This document shows positions 20,210 to 31,070 of a stretch of DNA of 64,000 nucleotides, piece after piece. The notes below the pieces were generated by a model that had not been told where the DNA came from, did no database searches, and worked only from the letters and a program-made list of their open reading frames with translations. How positions within the stretch are numbered: position 1 is the stretch's first letter; each line of letters starts with the position of its first letter. The DNA is from Byssothecium circinans (Eukaryota > Ascomycota > Dothideomycetes > Pleosporales > Massarinaceae), in the NCBI GenBank assembly GCA_010015675.1, contig ML977014.1, positions 224,800 through 288,799 of the forward strand, read 5' to 3'. The position numbers and the translations under genes were made by a program.

Positions 20210-22276
20210 TCACAGCGCAAGTTCATCACCACTATCCTCACCATCATCATCGCCCACCCACATCCTCTTCCTCGGCGTAAATGCCAAACTCGCCCTCTCC
20301 CGCTTCTGCTCGGAAGTGCCCGATTTATTCTTTGCCCAGCTCTGCTTTACTTTCTTCAAGAACGCTGATCGCGCCATCTTAGATGTAGTCTTAGAGCCCG
20401 AGGACTGTATGGTCGTAGGCTGCGGTGCGGAGCGAGGTGTTTGGAACGCAGTTGGTGTGGCGAGGAGGAAGTTTGATGGCGGGGAGAGGGATTCGCGCTT
20501 GATGACTGGGGTGAAAGGAGATGAGGGTGCGGCTAAGAGTTCGTCTTCTGTCGTGATGGCAGTGGTGGACTGGTGGTACTTTCGCTGATGCTTGGAGAGA
20601 GTACGTTCGGATTTGAAGGGCTTGTTGCAGGTAGTGCAGGTCAGCGATGTTGTGGTCTTGACTGTGGGCTTAGAGGGAGTGGATATGCCGACGAGGTCGA
20701 GTTGGTCCCCCTCCTCCGAATCTGAATCGAGTTGGAAGTTTATGGGTTGGCGTCTTGGTTTCATTCTCGTCGCGGAGGATGGGATGACTGGTTTCGATAT
20801 TGAGGTGGGTTCTTTGAGTTCTTCTGGATCCCTTCTGCTTGGTACAGCTAGCTCCGTTGCGTTGTTCATTGGCATATCGTCTTCGATAAAGGCGTCGGCC
20901 TCAATGGAGGGGAGGATTATCTCGGTTGACTCCGTTTCATCCTTGTCGACGGGTGATTCCCCTCGCAGAGGCAGATCCTCTTTGGACTCGTCCGTGCCAG
21001 CTAGTGAAAGCAGGTCGCGTTCATCGTCATCAAAGTGTCGCCCTGATGCAATTATCGTATCCAGACCTTCCACGAGAGCCTTTTGCTTTTTGTCCAATTC
21101 CTTCGTCTCGTCCTGGCTGAGCGAGCTCGGCGTGGGCAGGTGGGGTAGTTCATTAGGTGAAGACGTTCGTAGGAGGCTAGAGCGTGGAAATCGAAGGGGT
21201 TGTTTGTCAATCGAATGCTGGCCGTTGCGTTCATGCGAGTACTCCTGTAGTCCTTCGTTTAGCATATTTTCCGCCTCTGCCACTCGTCCCTGAACGTTCT
21301 CTATCTCGCTCGACTTGTTTTCTTGTGAAGTAGAGGATCCATGGTTCCGGTTCGGAAATTGTTTTCTTCGCGTAGACCAGATGTATACACCCCTTGCGAA
21401 GCGCCGTTTCCTTGGGCTCGTGGGCCTAACAAGCAAAGGACTCGAAGCGGAAGCAGCCGGAGCATCGGAGGCTTCAGTTGAAGGTGGGTATCGCAATGTG
21501 GTTTCTGATGATGGTGTGTTCTCACTATCCGGATCACCGGTGGGAACAGATGCTTGTAACGGCGCAGCGGGTTGTCCCTGCGCACCAGGAGTGTTGGTAA
21601 GGAGGTTCGAGATTATGGGCGTTATGGCTTGCTGTACAGCTTGTGTGATCTGTGTCATGAAGACATTCTGAGCCAACTGTCCGGCGGGCGTCTGAGGAAA
21701 TTGCACCATCTGCATCCAGTTCGCTGATGCACTCGGTTCGGAGGGTATGGCGGGCAGCGCGTTGGGTTTCGATGCGAGCCTTGAGGGAGTATATGGCGGC
21801 GGTATGTCGACCTGGCACGCTTGCTGGTATGAGTTGGGAATGTGCGATGGCGGTGCGACTGCCTCGGTGCTGTGATTGATGTCCATCTCTTGCTTGCGAT
21901 TCCGTGGCTCTGGAGACTTTGACGGTGCCAATTCGTCTCTAACGGATTCGTTTTCCTCATCTTCAGTATTTTCCTCCCCTTCCTCTACATCGTCCGCCAT
22001 TAAATCATCCAGTAGTTGTCCTGTTCTGCGCCCGTGCCTATGACGGTATGCCCTGTCCAGCCGTCGCATGTGCCCCCGATCAACCACAATTTCCCCCGTG
22101 CGCATATCAATCTCATCCGTCATCGCATCCGGCATGGCTTCAAACCTGGAGAAGATGGACTCAAATTTACTCTTGAGCTTAGCCCTTTGTTTCTCTTTCG
22201 CGGCGATGTATTCGGCGTCCGTTTCGTCCACCTCGACCGACTGGAGTATGCGCAACCGTTTGGCGTGTGGCTCCAT
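20210..22276 (-). CDS. scm3: Scm3-type CENP-A chaperone with C2H2 finger
   Basis: Centromere histone H3 (CENP-A/Cse4) chaperone of the Scm3/HJURP family, acting at kinetochores. Single exon, 688 residues. The Scm3 core is at about residues 30-75: KLKSKFESIFSRFEAMPD followed by MTDEIDMRTGEIVVDRGH, the signature of the family. A highly acidic stretch (about 95-115) follows. Near 290-310 lies a basic patch (SPRKRRFARGVYIW). A single C2H2 finger (CTTCNKPFKSERTLSKHQRKYH) occurs at about 547-568. The tail is basic (KKVKQSWAKNKSG) and ends acidic. Filamentous-fungal Scm3 proteins are known to be fused to varied DNA-binding modules, so the finger fits that pattern. Divergent from atg6. Confidence 0.88.
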   Translation of the reverse strand: MEPHAKRLRILQSVEVDETDAEYIAAKEKQRAKLKSKFESIFSRFEAMPDAMTDEIDMRTGEIVVDRGHMRRLDRAYRHRHGRRTGQLLDDLMADDVEEGEENTEDEENESVRDELAPSKSPEPRNRKQEMDINHSTEAVAPPSHIPNSYQQACQVDIPPPYTPSRLASKPNALPAIPSEPSASANWMQMVQFPQTPAGQLAQNVFMTQITQAVQQAITPIISNLLTNTPGAQGQPAAPLQASVPTGDPDSENTPSSETTLRYPPSTEASDAPAASASSPLLVRPTSPRKRRFARGVYIWSTRRKQFPNRNHGSSTSQENKSSEIENVQGRVAEAENMLNEGLQEYSHERNGQHSIDKQPLRFPRSSLLRTSSPNELPHLPTPSSLSQDETKELDKKQKALVEGLDTIIASGRHFDDDERDLLSLAGTDESKEDLPLRGESPVDKDETESTEIILPSIEADAFIEDDMPMNNATELAVPSRRDPEELKEPTSISKPVIPSSATRMKPRRQPINFQLDSDSEEGDQLDLVGISTPSKPTVKTTTSLTCTTCNKPFKSERTLSKHQRKYHQSTTAITTEDELLAAPSSPFTPVIKRESLSPPSNFLLATPTAFQTPRSAPQPTTIQSSGSKTTSKMARSAFLKKVKQSWAKNKSGTSEQKRERASLAFTPRKRMWVGDDDGEDSGDELAL

Positions 22277-22562
22277 GGCGGGCAGTCAGTTGTAGCGATC
22301 GCAATGGGTAGGGCGAGGGTTGCTATCGATGAGGGTGGATAGAAGTAGAGGGGTAGAGCTGCAATGATGAGCTACGGGGAGGATGGCTGGGACGCGCTTC
22401 TATGCAAACGAACGCGCCCCGCCGCGCCGATCCCTGATCCCTGCCGCAAGCTCGTGCGCCATGCAGGTGAGCGATCTCAGGGCTCACCGCGCGCCAAACA
22501 CTCTTGCACTGATACTCGTCTATTCACAGATTGGAAAAACCTGACGCGCTCTCTTCGCGGAT
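22277..22562. promoter_or_regulatory. Shared promoter region scm3/atg6
   Basis: 286 bp between divergent starts of scm3 (minus) and atg6 (plus); GC-rich near 22410-22470. Confidence 0.5.
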
Positions 22563-24218
22563 ATGGCAAATGACGGGAAGCCGCCGCTGTACTGCCAGAA
22601 GTGTCGCACCCCCATCGACGTCGATGCCTCGATAGACCAGCTCAATCCGGCAGCCTTCAAGCTGCTCACAGGTATGTTTGTACCACGTCGTCGCATAGTA
22701 GACATATCTCTAATCTTCTGGTATCAACTAGACTCAACAGTTCCTGGACAGCAGCAAACATCGAAGTATACTCCTCGTCAATCACGACCAACATACCCTT
22801 CGTCTCGCCATCAAACCTACGATGCCGCCATACAAACTGCTCGAAACCCTACCTTCAAGCGCAATGTACCATCCACACGATATGGACAGCAAAGCGCCCA
22901 AAACCCCGCCATGTCGTTCATCGATGTCCAAATGTCGGAATCCATGCTCAACCCGCCGTCACCCTCTCGACTCCGCACTCCCGAACGACAACCACCGATA
23001 GAAGAAGCTCCTTCAACCAACCCAGACGTGACAAGAAGAGCAAGTGTTTCCGGAACGTCAGGTACAGCAGGGGGGGGAAGCATGGCAGACGGTCTCGAAA
23101 CGACGAACCGCATGTTCGAGATTCTCTCCGCACGATCCGACGTCGACCATCCCATATGCGTAGAATGTACTGAGCTGCTGGTCGAAGGCCTACAAAAGCG
23201 CCTCGCAGTATCTACACGTGAGCGCGACGCCTATGTAGACTACCTCCGCCGCGCCAACACCGATGTGCCTAGTGCCGAAGAAATAAAAGCTGCCGAGACG
23301 GCCCTCCAAAAAGCCAAAAAAGCAGAAGCAGCAGGCATCTCCAAACTCGAACAATACGAAACGGAAAAAGCAGATTTAGACGCTCAACTTGCTGCCCTTG
23401 AAGCAGAGTCCCGCCAGCTGGACCAAGAGGAAAATGACTTTTGGAAATCCCGCAACGCCTTCTCTTCAACACTCACCGAATTCCAAAATGAGCGCGATGC
23501 CCTAACAACGAAGCATCTGCATGACCAACAAATACTCACACAACTTCAGCGCCGAAGCGTCTACAACGATACCTTCAACATCACCCACGACAACCACTTC
23601 GCCACCATCAACGGTCTGCGTCTCGGCCGTTTGCCCTCCCCATACGTCGACTGGCCCGAGATCAACGCCGCATGGGGCCAAACATGTCTCCTCCTCGCCA
23701 CGCTTGCTGAACGCCTAGGCTACAAATTCCAAAACTACGAACTCTTACCGCAAGGCTCGACCTCCATCATCGTAAAGATAGAAGTCAAAGGCGGGAACAG
23801 CACAGCCGATGCACGCAACTCGTCCACTTCTTCCCCTACAATAAACCGCCAACGTCTCGAACTCTATTCCTCTGGCGACTTCCCTATAAATTTCGGCTTC
23901 TTGCATCGCAAGTTCGATAACGCCATGGTCGCTTTTCTGGAATGCTTGAGGCAGTTGGGCGAATATGTTGAGAGTCAGGGCGCGAGTGCGGGTGGTGGGG
24001 TCATGGGCATGGGAGGTGGAAGTAGTGCAGCAGGGAATGGTGGCATGAAGTTGCCCTACGAGATTAAGAAAGATCGGATTCATGATCAGAGTATTAAGTT
24101 GGCGCTGAATAAAGAGGAGGCGTGGACCAAGGCTTGCAAGTATACGCTTACTTGTTGCAAGTTCTTGCTTGCGCATGCGAATAATGTGGAGAGCAACGCG
24201 CTGAGGAGGGCGAGGTAG
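22563..24218 (+). CDS. atg6: Atg6/Vps30 (Beclin-1), PI3-kinase complex subunit
   Basis: Subunit of the Vps34 phosphatidylinositol 3-kinase complexes for autophagy and vacuolar sorting. The frame is open for 551 codons, but an intron in frame is evident after codon 36: donor GTATGT at 22672, acceptor CTAG at 22731 (60 nt) or CAACAG at 22740 (69 nt). The product is about 530 residues. Cys pairs YCQKCR (residues 10-15) and CVECTELL are the Beclin N-terminal metal-binding-like pairs. A coiled coil spans about 190-310 (ETALQKAKKAEAAGISKLEQ onward). The BARA/ECD domain follows: NDTFNITHDNHFATINGLRL, VDWPEINAAWGQTCLLL and FQNYELLPQGSTS. A glycine-rich insert precedes the last helix. Near-complete conservation makes the assignment firm. 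Confidence 0.93.
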   Translation: MANDGKPPLYCQKCRTPIDVDASIDQLNPAAFKLLTGMFVPRRRIVDISLIFWYQLDSTVPGQQQTSKYTPRQSRPTYPSSRHQTYDAAIQTARNPTFKRNVPSTRYGQQSAQNPAMSFIDVQMSESMLNPPSPSRLRTPERQPPIEEAPSTNPDVTRRASVSGTSGTAGGGSMADGLETTNRMFEILSARSDVDHPICVECTELLVEGLQKRLAVSTRERDAYVDYLRRANTDVPSAEEIKAAETALQKAKKAEAAGISKLEQYETEKADLDAQLAALEAESRQLDQEENDFWKSRNAFSSTLTEFQNERDALTTKHLHDQQILTQLQRRSVYNDTFNITHDNHFATINGLRLGRLPSPYVDWPEINAAWGQTCLLLATLAERLGYKFQNYELLPQGSTSIIVKIEVKGGNSTADARNSSTSSPTINRQRLELYSSGDFPINFGFLHRKFDNAMVAFLECLRQLGEYVESQGASAGGGVMGMGGGSSAAGNGGMKLPYEIKKDRIHDQSIKLALNKEEAWTKACKYTLTCCKFLLAHANNVESNALRRAR

Positions 24219-27154
24219 ATTGCTTGCTTGCTGCAATGTTAGGTTTAGCATGAGACTCTGGGGAACAACAGAGAGAGAGAGAAAGGGAAAGGGAGAGGGA
24301 GAGGGCGGCGCTCGCTGCCAGAGGTATCACGGATGAAACGTCACGGTGTGATAGATGGATGATATGATACCCTTTGATGTAGAATTGGTGTTTGGTGTAG
24401 TATTTGTTTGCAGCTCGTAGAACCACGAGCTTGATGTTGGGCAAGATAGGGACAAAGGTACGGAACGGACAGGTACATGGGATATCACATTACACTGTAC
24501 TACCCAAACGAGATATGAATCAACCTAAATTTGACTGCGCGCAATGCGCCATCGGGACTCTTCACAACTGATAAGCTATCAGCATACAACTTTGGTATCG
24601 TTGCCGTGAGACCAGAAGAGGATACAATACCGCTTGTCAGTCGACAGTGTCGCTGTAGATAACAAGCCGTACGCTAGGATATCGAAAGCAACGCGTGTGT
24701 CCAGTATGTGTATGCTTGAATCGGGGGAAGGTCGGTGATGGGCACATTTCCAAAGCCTGATCCCATAGGAAGCAGGAGATGCGTGCTGGAAGACATAGCG
24801 GCACGGCACCTCACAATAACAGGCCGCATGCGTATCGGAACGCACAGTCGACCTCCAGCTACTTATCAATAACGCTCGCAATGAGCGGAGCGAAGATTCC
24901 GTACTCCCATCAACATCCGCTCACACTCATCGTTGCCACTTTCCGTGATTACAGACAGCCTGCCACACAAAGGACCGAGTATCCCGTCGGCCGACGTAGC
25001 AGTCATGGTAGACCCTAGTGTGTGATACGGTGACAAACTCAACACTTGACTCAACACTTCTTTGTCCAAGGAGTAGAAGAATGATTCGTCCGTTATGATC
25101 AAAGAGGTGGCGAATATAGGTCGTTGGCTTGCTTGGTCTGGCCCGTTTCAACCTTCAAAGGCGCATCGTGAACTGCCACATCCGGACTCGCCTAGCCGCC
25201 GACAACATCGTCCGCCAAAATGATCACGAGGATTATGGTCAAAGCGGCTCAAGAGAAGTCACGATGGTCTTCGATGGTGTTGCGGCGTAATGCGAGCGTA
25301 CGTGTCATTTACTTTTCCGCCTCGTGACCATCGAACAAAGCTCGGACACGGTCAACAATAGCTGAAGAGCCGCCTTCGCATGCGAAACCTGGTAGGGCGT
25401 GAATACCCGTGCGCTACTCGGATTAGCGTCCGGAGACTAATGCGGCTATTGATCTTATGGTTGGGATGTTGTTGCCGTACGAAAGGCGCTTCGGCGTTTG
25501 TGGTCCCTGCCGTCGTGGAACTTGGGTGCTAGTTCTGAGCAAAGCCTGGCTAGAGTGTCAGGGACGCTTCTTATGCGGGGTAGCTTATTTTGTTAGGTCA
25601 TGAAAATCCGGGGTGCTGAGGCTGGTGCGACTCGATATAGAATCAGTTGACCTGGCGTTGTCTGAGCGTGTTGAGAAGGGCTGGGATCGGGGCGGTGTGC
25701 TTTGCTCGCAATAGCACGCCAGATTCGTCGATCGTGATATGTTTGATGATGAGTTGGTTACAAGGACTGGGTGTAGCCTTTGAGGGCACCATGGAGGCGG
25801 TGGAAGGTATGCAGTGAAGTCTGATAATAGCGGAATCCACCGAACTTCCATGTCTGTACTGACCAGATCGCAATTTCGAGAGAATACATATTCTTACCAA
25901 ATCGCAACTTCAAGTGCAGGAAGAAAGGTGCGGCGTAGCCGCCTTGCATAAGGCTTAAATAGCTGTCTCGAAGTGATAGATGAAGAAATGCATAGTGCAT
26001 CAGGCGGGGAAGAGGTTTCGAAACGTAAGAGAATCCAACTTGAGGAGGAGAATTTAAAAGTCATGCATAAAGATGGAGACGTATGTCAGCGAAGAAACTA
26101 GAAGCAAAAAAGTCTGGTGTCGTCATTCCCATCGCCAGCAGGTCTGGCCATCTCTGGAGCGATTTAATACAAAGGGCTGCGGGAGCGCATGGAATGGGCT
26201 TTATCATTCCCCAACGTTCAACGTAGATGACAAAGCCAGATTCATCAAGGGGCGACGATTCGGGTGATCCGGCAGCAGCATGCTGTCCGGATAGAAAGTG
26301 GTCTCGATGATGCCAACTGACGGGACCGAAGGCGTGAGACGCGTTACTGATGGCGACACATTGGTCTCACCATGGAATTTCCGAGGGCTGACGGACACGG
26401 ATCTAATGCGAAGGAACAGCATACTGTCACCTGGTGGCACAACAGACACTCTCAGGGTCTCCGCACGGCTGTTGGTGATGGGGATTTGGAGGGCAAGCGA
26501 GACGAGGTGTGCTCTGGATGCCAACATTGACCGTTGAACAACGGAGAGCGGCAAGTCAAAGCCCATGGGCGGTTGCGCAAACGACAAGCCGACGCTTGCT
26601 GTCTCTGTGCAGCAGGAATTGCCCAGTCGCAAGAAGGCGCGCTCCGGAGGTGCCTGGAAGAAAATGAATCTGTTACCAAACGATTACCCAATTGCAGCAC
26701 CATGTGACTGAAGATTTCGTTCTCCGAGGCGGGGCTAAGCTGCATTGGGCCTTCCCCAGAATCCAGGATACGCTTGGCGGAGTGATGTAAGTTCGCTCCA
26801 CCAAACGAAAGAACGACGACGCCTCTTCATCGTGCGAGCTCACGCGCTCTGCCAACGCCTCCTGCTGCCACTAATTGCAACACATGTGTCATTCACCCGC
26901 CCAAGATGGCCCCTGGTCGTCTCCACTTCAGGCCCAGAGGCCAGCGTCTTGGAGCTGCGACATGCGGACCTGCTGTTGACTGGCACCGTACCACAATTTC
27001 TTTGTGTTATACCGTAAAATTCTGCTTTCCGAGTAAGCGTGACGTGCTGTAAACTATAAGAGGCTCAAGCTCGCACTCATCATAAGACTTTGCCTCACCT
27101 ACTCAAACCTTTACCACTTACCTAAAACCCCAACAGATCCACTCTGCAACTGCA
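24219..27154. other. Gene-poor region, 2.9 kb
   Basis: No recognised gene. A purine-rich GA microsatellite lies at about 24270-24305. A minus-strand reading from ATG 26855 through 26204 shows partly coding-like pieces (FAQPPMGFDLPLSVVQRSML), but it changes frame near 26670 and no valid intron (only about 23 nt) would fix it; family unknown. The right end is the promoter of the F-box-like gene. Confidence 0.45.
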
Positions 27155-28725
27155 GTGCACACATCTACGACGCCGCTCCCTGCTCAACCTCTGCAGACAC
27201 TGAGCACCCCTACCGTCGATTATTCAATGCACATCAACGAGATCCCCTTTGAAATACTCTCCAAGATCCTCGAGGAAGCGGCCAAAGCCAATGCACGCGA
27301 TGGCCCCAAGTACACCTTCGGCCTTTCCCAGCCGCCGATGCCCTACCAGAAGGCGACTCTCCAGCGCTATGTGAGGGGCCCGGTACCGCCAGAGATGCTC
27401 CGATGGGATGCTACGTCGGCCATGCGCCTGGTGTGTTGGCTGTGGCACGAATGGGCCCTGGAGTATGCCCTCAAGGACATCTACATCCGTCGATGGAAGG
27501 GCGGCGAGGTGAGCGCACCTTGACCCAAATTAAGGAGCTTATACTGATCAGCATGTAGCGATGGGCTGAGCTCTCACTCCGCCGCGAGAACTACGGGTTG
27601 TATGAGCTAGTCGACAGGCCCACCGGCACTGCCGTCTACCGCGACCCATTCGCCTCGCTCAAGCACACAGTGATCACATTCAACAAGTTTCCCGGCGTCG
27701 CTGAGAAGATCAAGCGCATGTGGTTCCACGGCTTCTACACTGCAGAGACCAATCGGCTAGTGTTCGAATCCCTTAAGAACTGCACGAACCTGACCTCCGT
27801 GTCTCTCCCGTGGACTGCAACTCGCCAGCTTGATGCAAAGGCATGGCGGAACCTGCTTGTGGGCAGTGGCAAACCCTTGGAGTCACTCGAGCTCCTCGCC
27901 GTCGATCCCACGTCTCAACAAGTCGACGACGAAGCTAATAAGATTGACCTGCAACCGCTACAGTGTGTCAACTTCGGAATGCTTCGGCGGCTGAAGTTTT
28001 TCGGCGATACCACGTTTATGCCCATCACTGACAACGACTTGTTCGCCATTGCGCGCACGGCAAATCAGCTGCAGGAGTTTCACCTCACTTGCATCTCTAC
28101 CGTGACCATTGATGGTGTCATGGCCGTTGTTAGAGCTTCGCGCTCCACGCTCCGGGTTCTTGAGCACAGCCCGCGGTCGCAGGATGGCTTCTGGCACCCT
28201 CACCCTGGATCTCCGTCCGACTCCGAGCATCTCTGCAAGACTCTCCGGGACTGCCCCAAGCTCGAGACGCTCTCGATTTCCCTGCCCTCCCTGTGCGAGG
28301 ATCTCTTCACCGACCGGAACGTCAAGTTCCATGGCGATCTGCAGGTGCGGGCACTGCATCTTTGCGGTCACGAACACGGTCGCTCTACCCACGAGGCTAC
28401 TGATGCCCTTCAGAAACTTCTTCACCAAGCTCGCGAGCTTATCAACATTAAAGCCAACAGTATCGTTCCTCGCGAGCTCTACGTTGAGCTTTTTTTCGCC
28501 GACTGTATTTTCGAGCCTAGCCTTAAGCTAGTCCATGGTGACTTCTCAGCGGCAGAGGTGGCATCAGCGGACGAGACTTGGTTGGAAACGCTGGGCCCTT
28601 CTGGCAAAGGCCCGTACGGAAGCACTGGATTGTACGAGAAAGAGGAGGAAGGCCCTTTCCAGAGCATGGTGGAGGATGATTTCCTCACCGGCGTTCGACG
28701 ACGATTCCTGTCCATTTCCACCTGA
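27155..28725 (+). CDS. F-box-like protein with leucine-rich segments
   Basis: Likely substrate adaptor of an SCF-type ubiquitin ligase, by inference from the N-terminus only. Exons 27155-27508 and 27559-28725 (intron 50 nt, GTGAGC...GTAG) give 506 residues; an internal Met at 27227 (MHINEIPFEILSKILEEAAK) is an equally good start and begins the F-box-like segment. The next region (RLVCWLWHEWALEYALKDIY) completes the F-box-type helix bundle with a Trp-rich variant seen in Pezizomycotina families. The remainder alternates short strand/helix units (ESLKNCTNLTSVSLPW, LRDCPKLETLSISLP) like irregular leucine-rich repeats. Codon use is strongly GC-biased. No specific orthologue is recognised. Confidence 0.75.
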
Positions 28726-29569
28726 GCGAGCGATTAACGATTCACGACTTACATCCCTTCTCCCTTTCTTGTAACATGACTATCGCCTTACGATTACGAT
28801 TTCTGCATCTGCATCAGCGACGGAGCTTGGAGTTGGCATACCCAGGCTACCGCCGCTACACATGAGTGGCTTGAGTTCATCATGAAAAGTTGCTGGAAGC
28901 TTCCGCATGGCAATGCGAGGAGGAACGATACCTGAAAAGTGTTTGAAAAATGGCATCGGGCCGGCAAAGTGCGGTCCATGGTTGCGGATACCGTAATAGC
29001 TACGAGAATGGACACTTGTCAATGATGTGAAAAATCCTCTCATAGTAATGATTTCTCATGGAATTTACCCCGCTTCTCACGTGCACTGTGAATCGCCGCT
29101 TACTGAAGTGAGGCAAGCTCCAGGCGCGTTCCCTTGCACCCCACAAGCCTCGCAGATTGCTTTGTCACGTCTTCTGTATTGGAGGGACCGATTACCGATC
29201 TCACTCTAATGTACGAATGGCAGGCCAATTGCGCGTTCAGCGACTCGGGAGTGGAAGCGGTGATTATAAATGCTAAGGTAATCATTCCGGTATCGATGAA
29301 GTGGATCGTTCCGAGCTGCCAACCCCTCCATTCCATGCTTGATGCATAATGTTGCAGGGTTGAAGCTATCGGGCCAATTGAATGGTGCGGACTGGACAAG
29401 CTGAGGTTTAGACTTGAAAGTGGTGGGGACCTTCGGGGTTGGGGTATAAAAGAGCTTCGAGTGACCCTCAATGAGGGATTTCGTTTGCATCGGACATCTT
29501 CTGTCTTCCATCAACTACACTCCAATTGTTCTACTCTAAGGGCGTGAATAAGAACTAGAATTCTTCACA
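28726..29569. other. Intergenic
   Basis: 844 bp with no gene. The last 100 bp include a pyrimidine-rich leader before the reductase start. Confidence 0.5.
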
Positions 29570-30320
29570 ATGGCTCCTAAGATCGCAATCGTATACTACT
29601 CCATGTACGGCCACATTAGGCAGTTGGTAAGTCATTGAGCACCCCCAATCTGTCAGGAAGATTGTACTCACGATGAACACCAGGCTGAGGCCGAGAAGAA
29701 GGGTATTGAGGAAGCCGGCGGATCCGCCACTCTTTTCCAGTAAGTCGCCGACCCTCTTCTCTTCGCATACTCTCCTTCGTATCGAATCCAATGAGCTCCA
29801 CTAACACTTCTATAGGGTGCAAGAGACCCTCTCTGACGAGGTTCTCGCCAAAATGCACGCACCCCCCAAGCCCACTGACGTCGAAGTCCTCACCAACCCC
29901 GCCCAACTTGAACCCTTCGACGCCTTCCTCTTCGGCATCCCCACGCGCTACGGTAACTTCCCCGCGCAATGGAAAACCTTATGGGACAAGACCGGCCAGC
30001 AATGGGCGAAGGGCACCTTCTACGGCAAATATGCCGGAATCTTCGTTTCCACTGCCGGCCTGGGTGGAGGCCAGGAGTCGACTGCTAGCAACAGCCTCTC
30101 CACCCTTGTGCATCATGGTATCATCTATGTGCCCTTTGGGTATGCCAAGGCGTTTGGCCAGATGTCCAGCTTAACTGAGGTTAGGGGTGGAAGTGCCTGG
30201 GGAGCGGGAACGCTTGCGGGTGCCGATGGAAGTCGACAGCCGAGCAAGCTGGAGTTGGAGCTTGCGCAGATCCAGGGCAAGAGCTTTTATGAAACCGTTA
30301 ACAGGGTCAATTTTGCGTGA
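29570..30320 (+). CDS. Flavodoxin-like NAD(P)H:quinone reductase (WrbA/Ycp4/Pst2 family)
   Basis: FMN-dependent quinone reductase protecting against redox cycling. Exons 29570-29626, 29684-29739 and 29816-30320 give 205 residues. The N-terminus [19 protein letters not shown] is the FMN phosphate loop (SMYGH). [20 protein letters not shown] and [12 protein letters not shown] are WrbA-family FMN-binding loops, followed by [11 protein letters not shown] and GGSAWGAGT. The stop is TGA at 30318-30320. The core is complete and of normal length for the short form, which includes the Alternaria minor allergen Alt a 7 type. The frame stays open after the TGA for 67 codons and ends in a CaaX box; see the next entry. 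Confidence 0.92.
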
Positions 30321-30524
30321 CTCGGCGAGGGGAAAGACACGGGTGTGAAGGAGGAGACACCTGTGAAGGGGACGAAAGGTGAGGGGAATGGAGCGGCGGC
30401 GGGTACTGGTGCGAGTGCGGCTGGAAATACAAAAGACACAGCTGCTCCTTCGGGACCGCAACAGAAAGAGCATAAGGATACGGAAGGTCCTTGCGGGTTG
30501 CCTTTTAAGTGCGCTATTATGTAA
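30321..30524 (+). other. In-frame C-terminal extension after TGA, ending in a CaaX box
   Basis: Directly after the reductase TGA (context GCG TGA CTC) the same frame continues for 67 sense codons to TAA at 30522-30524. It encodes a charged low-complexity linker (Lys/Glu/Gly/Ala/Thr) and then GPCGLPFKCAIM, that is a CaaX motif with an additional upstream cysteine, suited to prenylation plus palmitoylation. Some fungal Ycp4-type homologues have long tails ending in such lipidation motifs (established knowledge, recalled in general terms). No intron can remove the TGA: the only upstream GT near it would leave an intron of about 24 nt. Readthrough, a recent nonsense mutation, or a sequence error are all possible. 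Confidence 0.7.
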
Positions 30525-31070
30525 TCTGCTTGCTAGGTAGATATTGAATACATGACAGATGTTGGACTCTGTGGTTACCATGGTATTTTGTCGGAAGGTA
30601 ATTATTTATTCCGACTCCTCACAATGATACAATCACGATCAAGCTTCGCGCTTATTAGTCGGATCATAGCACTTGCACGTCGCCTACCGTAGCAGGGCCA
30701 AGGCTAAAATGGCTTGAAAACTCATGTTACTCTTCGATTCGACTCCCAATATGACGTTCAGCCATCTCAACAGTATACGTAACTCGTCGTTAATTCGTTG
30801 AAGCCGCTTCTCATAGTTTCCCGATTGGGTAAATCTGATAAGATTACGCCTCTCTGTCAATTGTAGAGGTGAATTGCCCTCCGATCGCCACGTGATGTTC
30901 CAACGAACCTGGAACCTTGGAAGCGTTTCCGCACTACGCCACAAGCAAGCCACGACTATCAAACCACACAGAATGACGTCTCAGATATTCCACCTTGTCT
31001 CATCAAATATCTCCCTTCATCTCCCCTTCTTACCAGACCACAGTGCTTCCGCTCATATTGCTGTGCTAGA
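30525..31070. other. Intergenic
   Basis: 546 bp between the reductase tail and the exopolyphosphatase gene; no gene seen. Confidence 0.5.

Noticed and set aside
20592..21293. 233-codon plus-strand ORF over scm3
   Set aside because: Antisense shadow of the Ser/Glu-rich scm3 frame; no domain or splice support.
26204..26855. Possible minus-strand gene divergent from the F-box-like gene
   Set aside because: The frame shifts near 26670 and the only GT-AG pair there would give an intron of about 23 nt; no family match.
30288..30330. An intron that would remove the reductase TGA
   Set aside because: The only usable GT/AG pair leaves about 24 nt, too short for a fungal intron, with no branch site.
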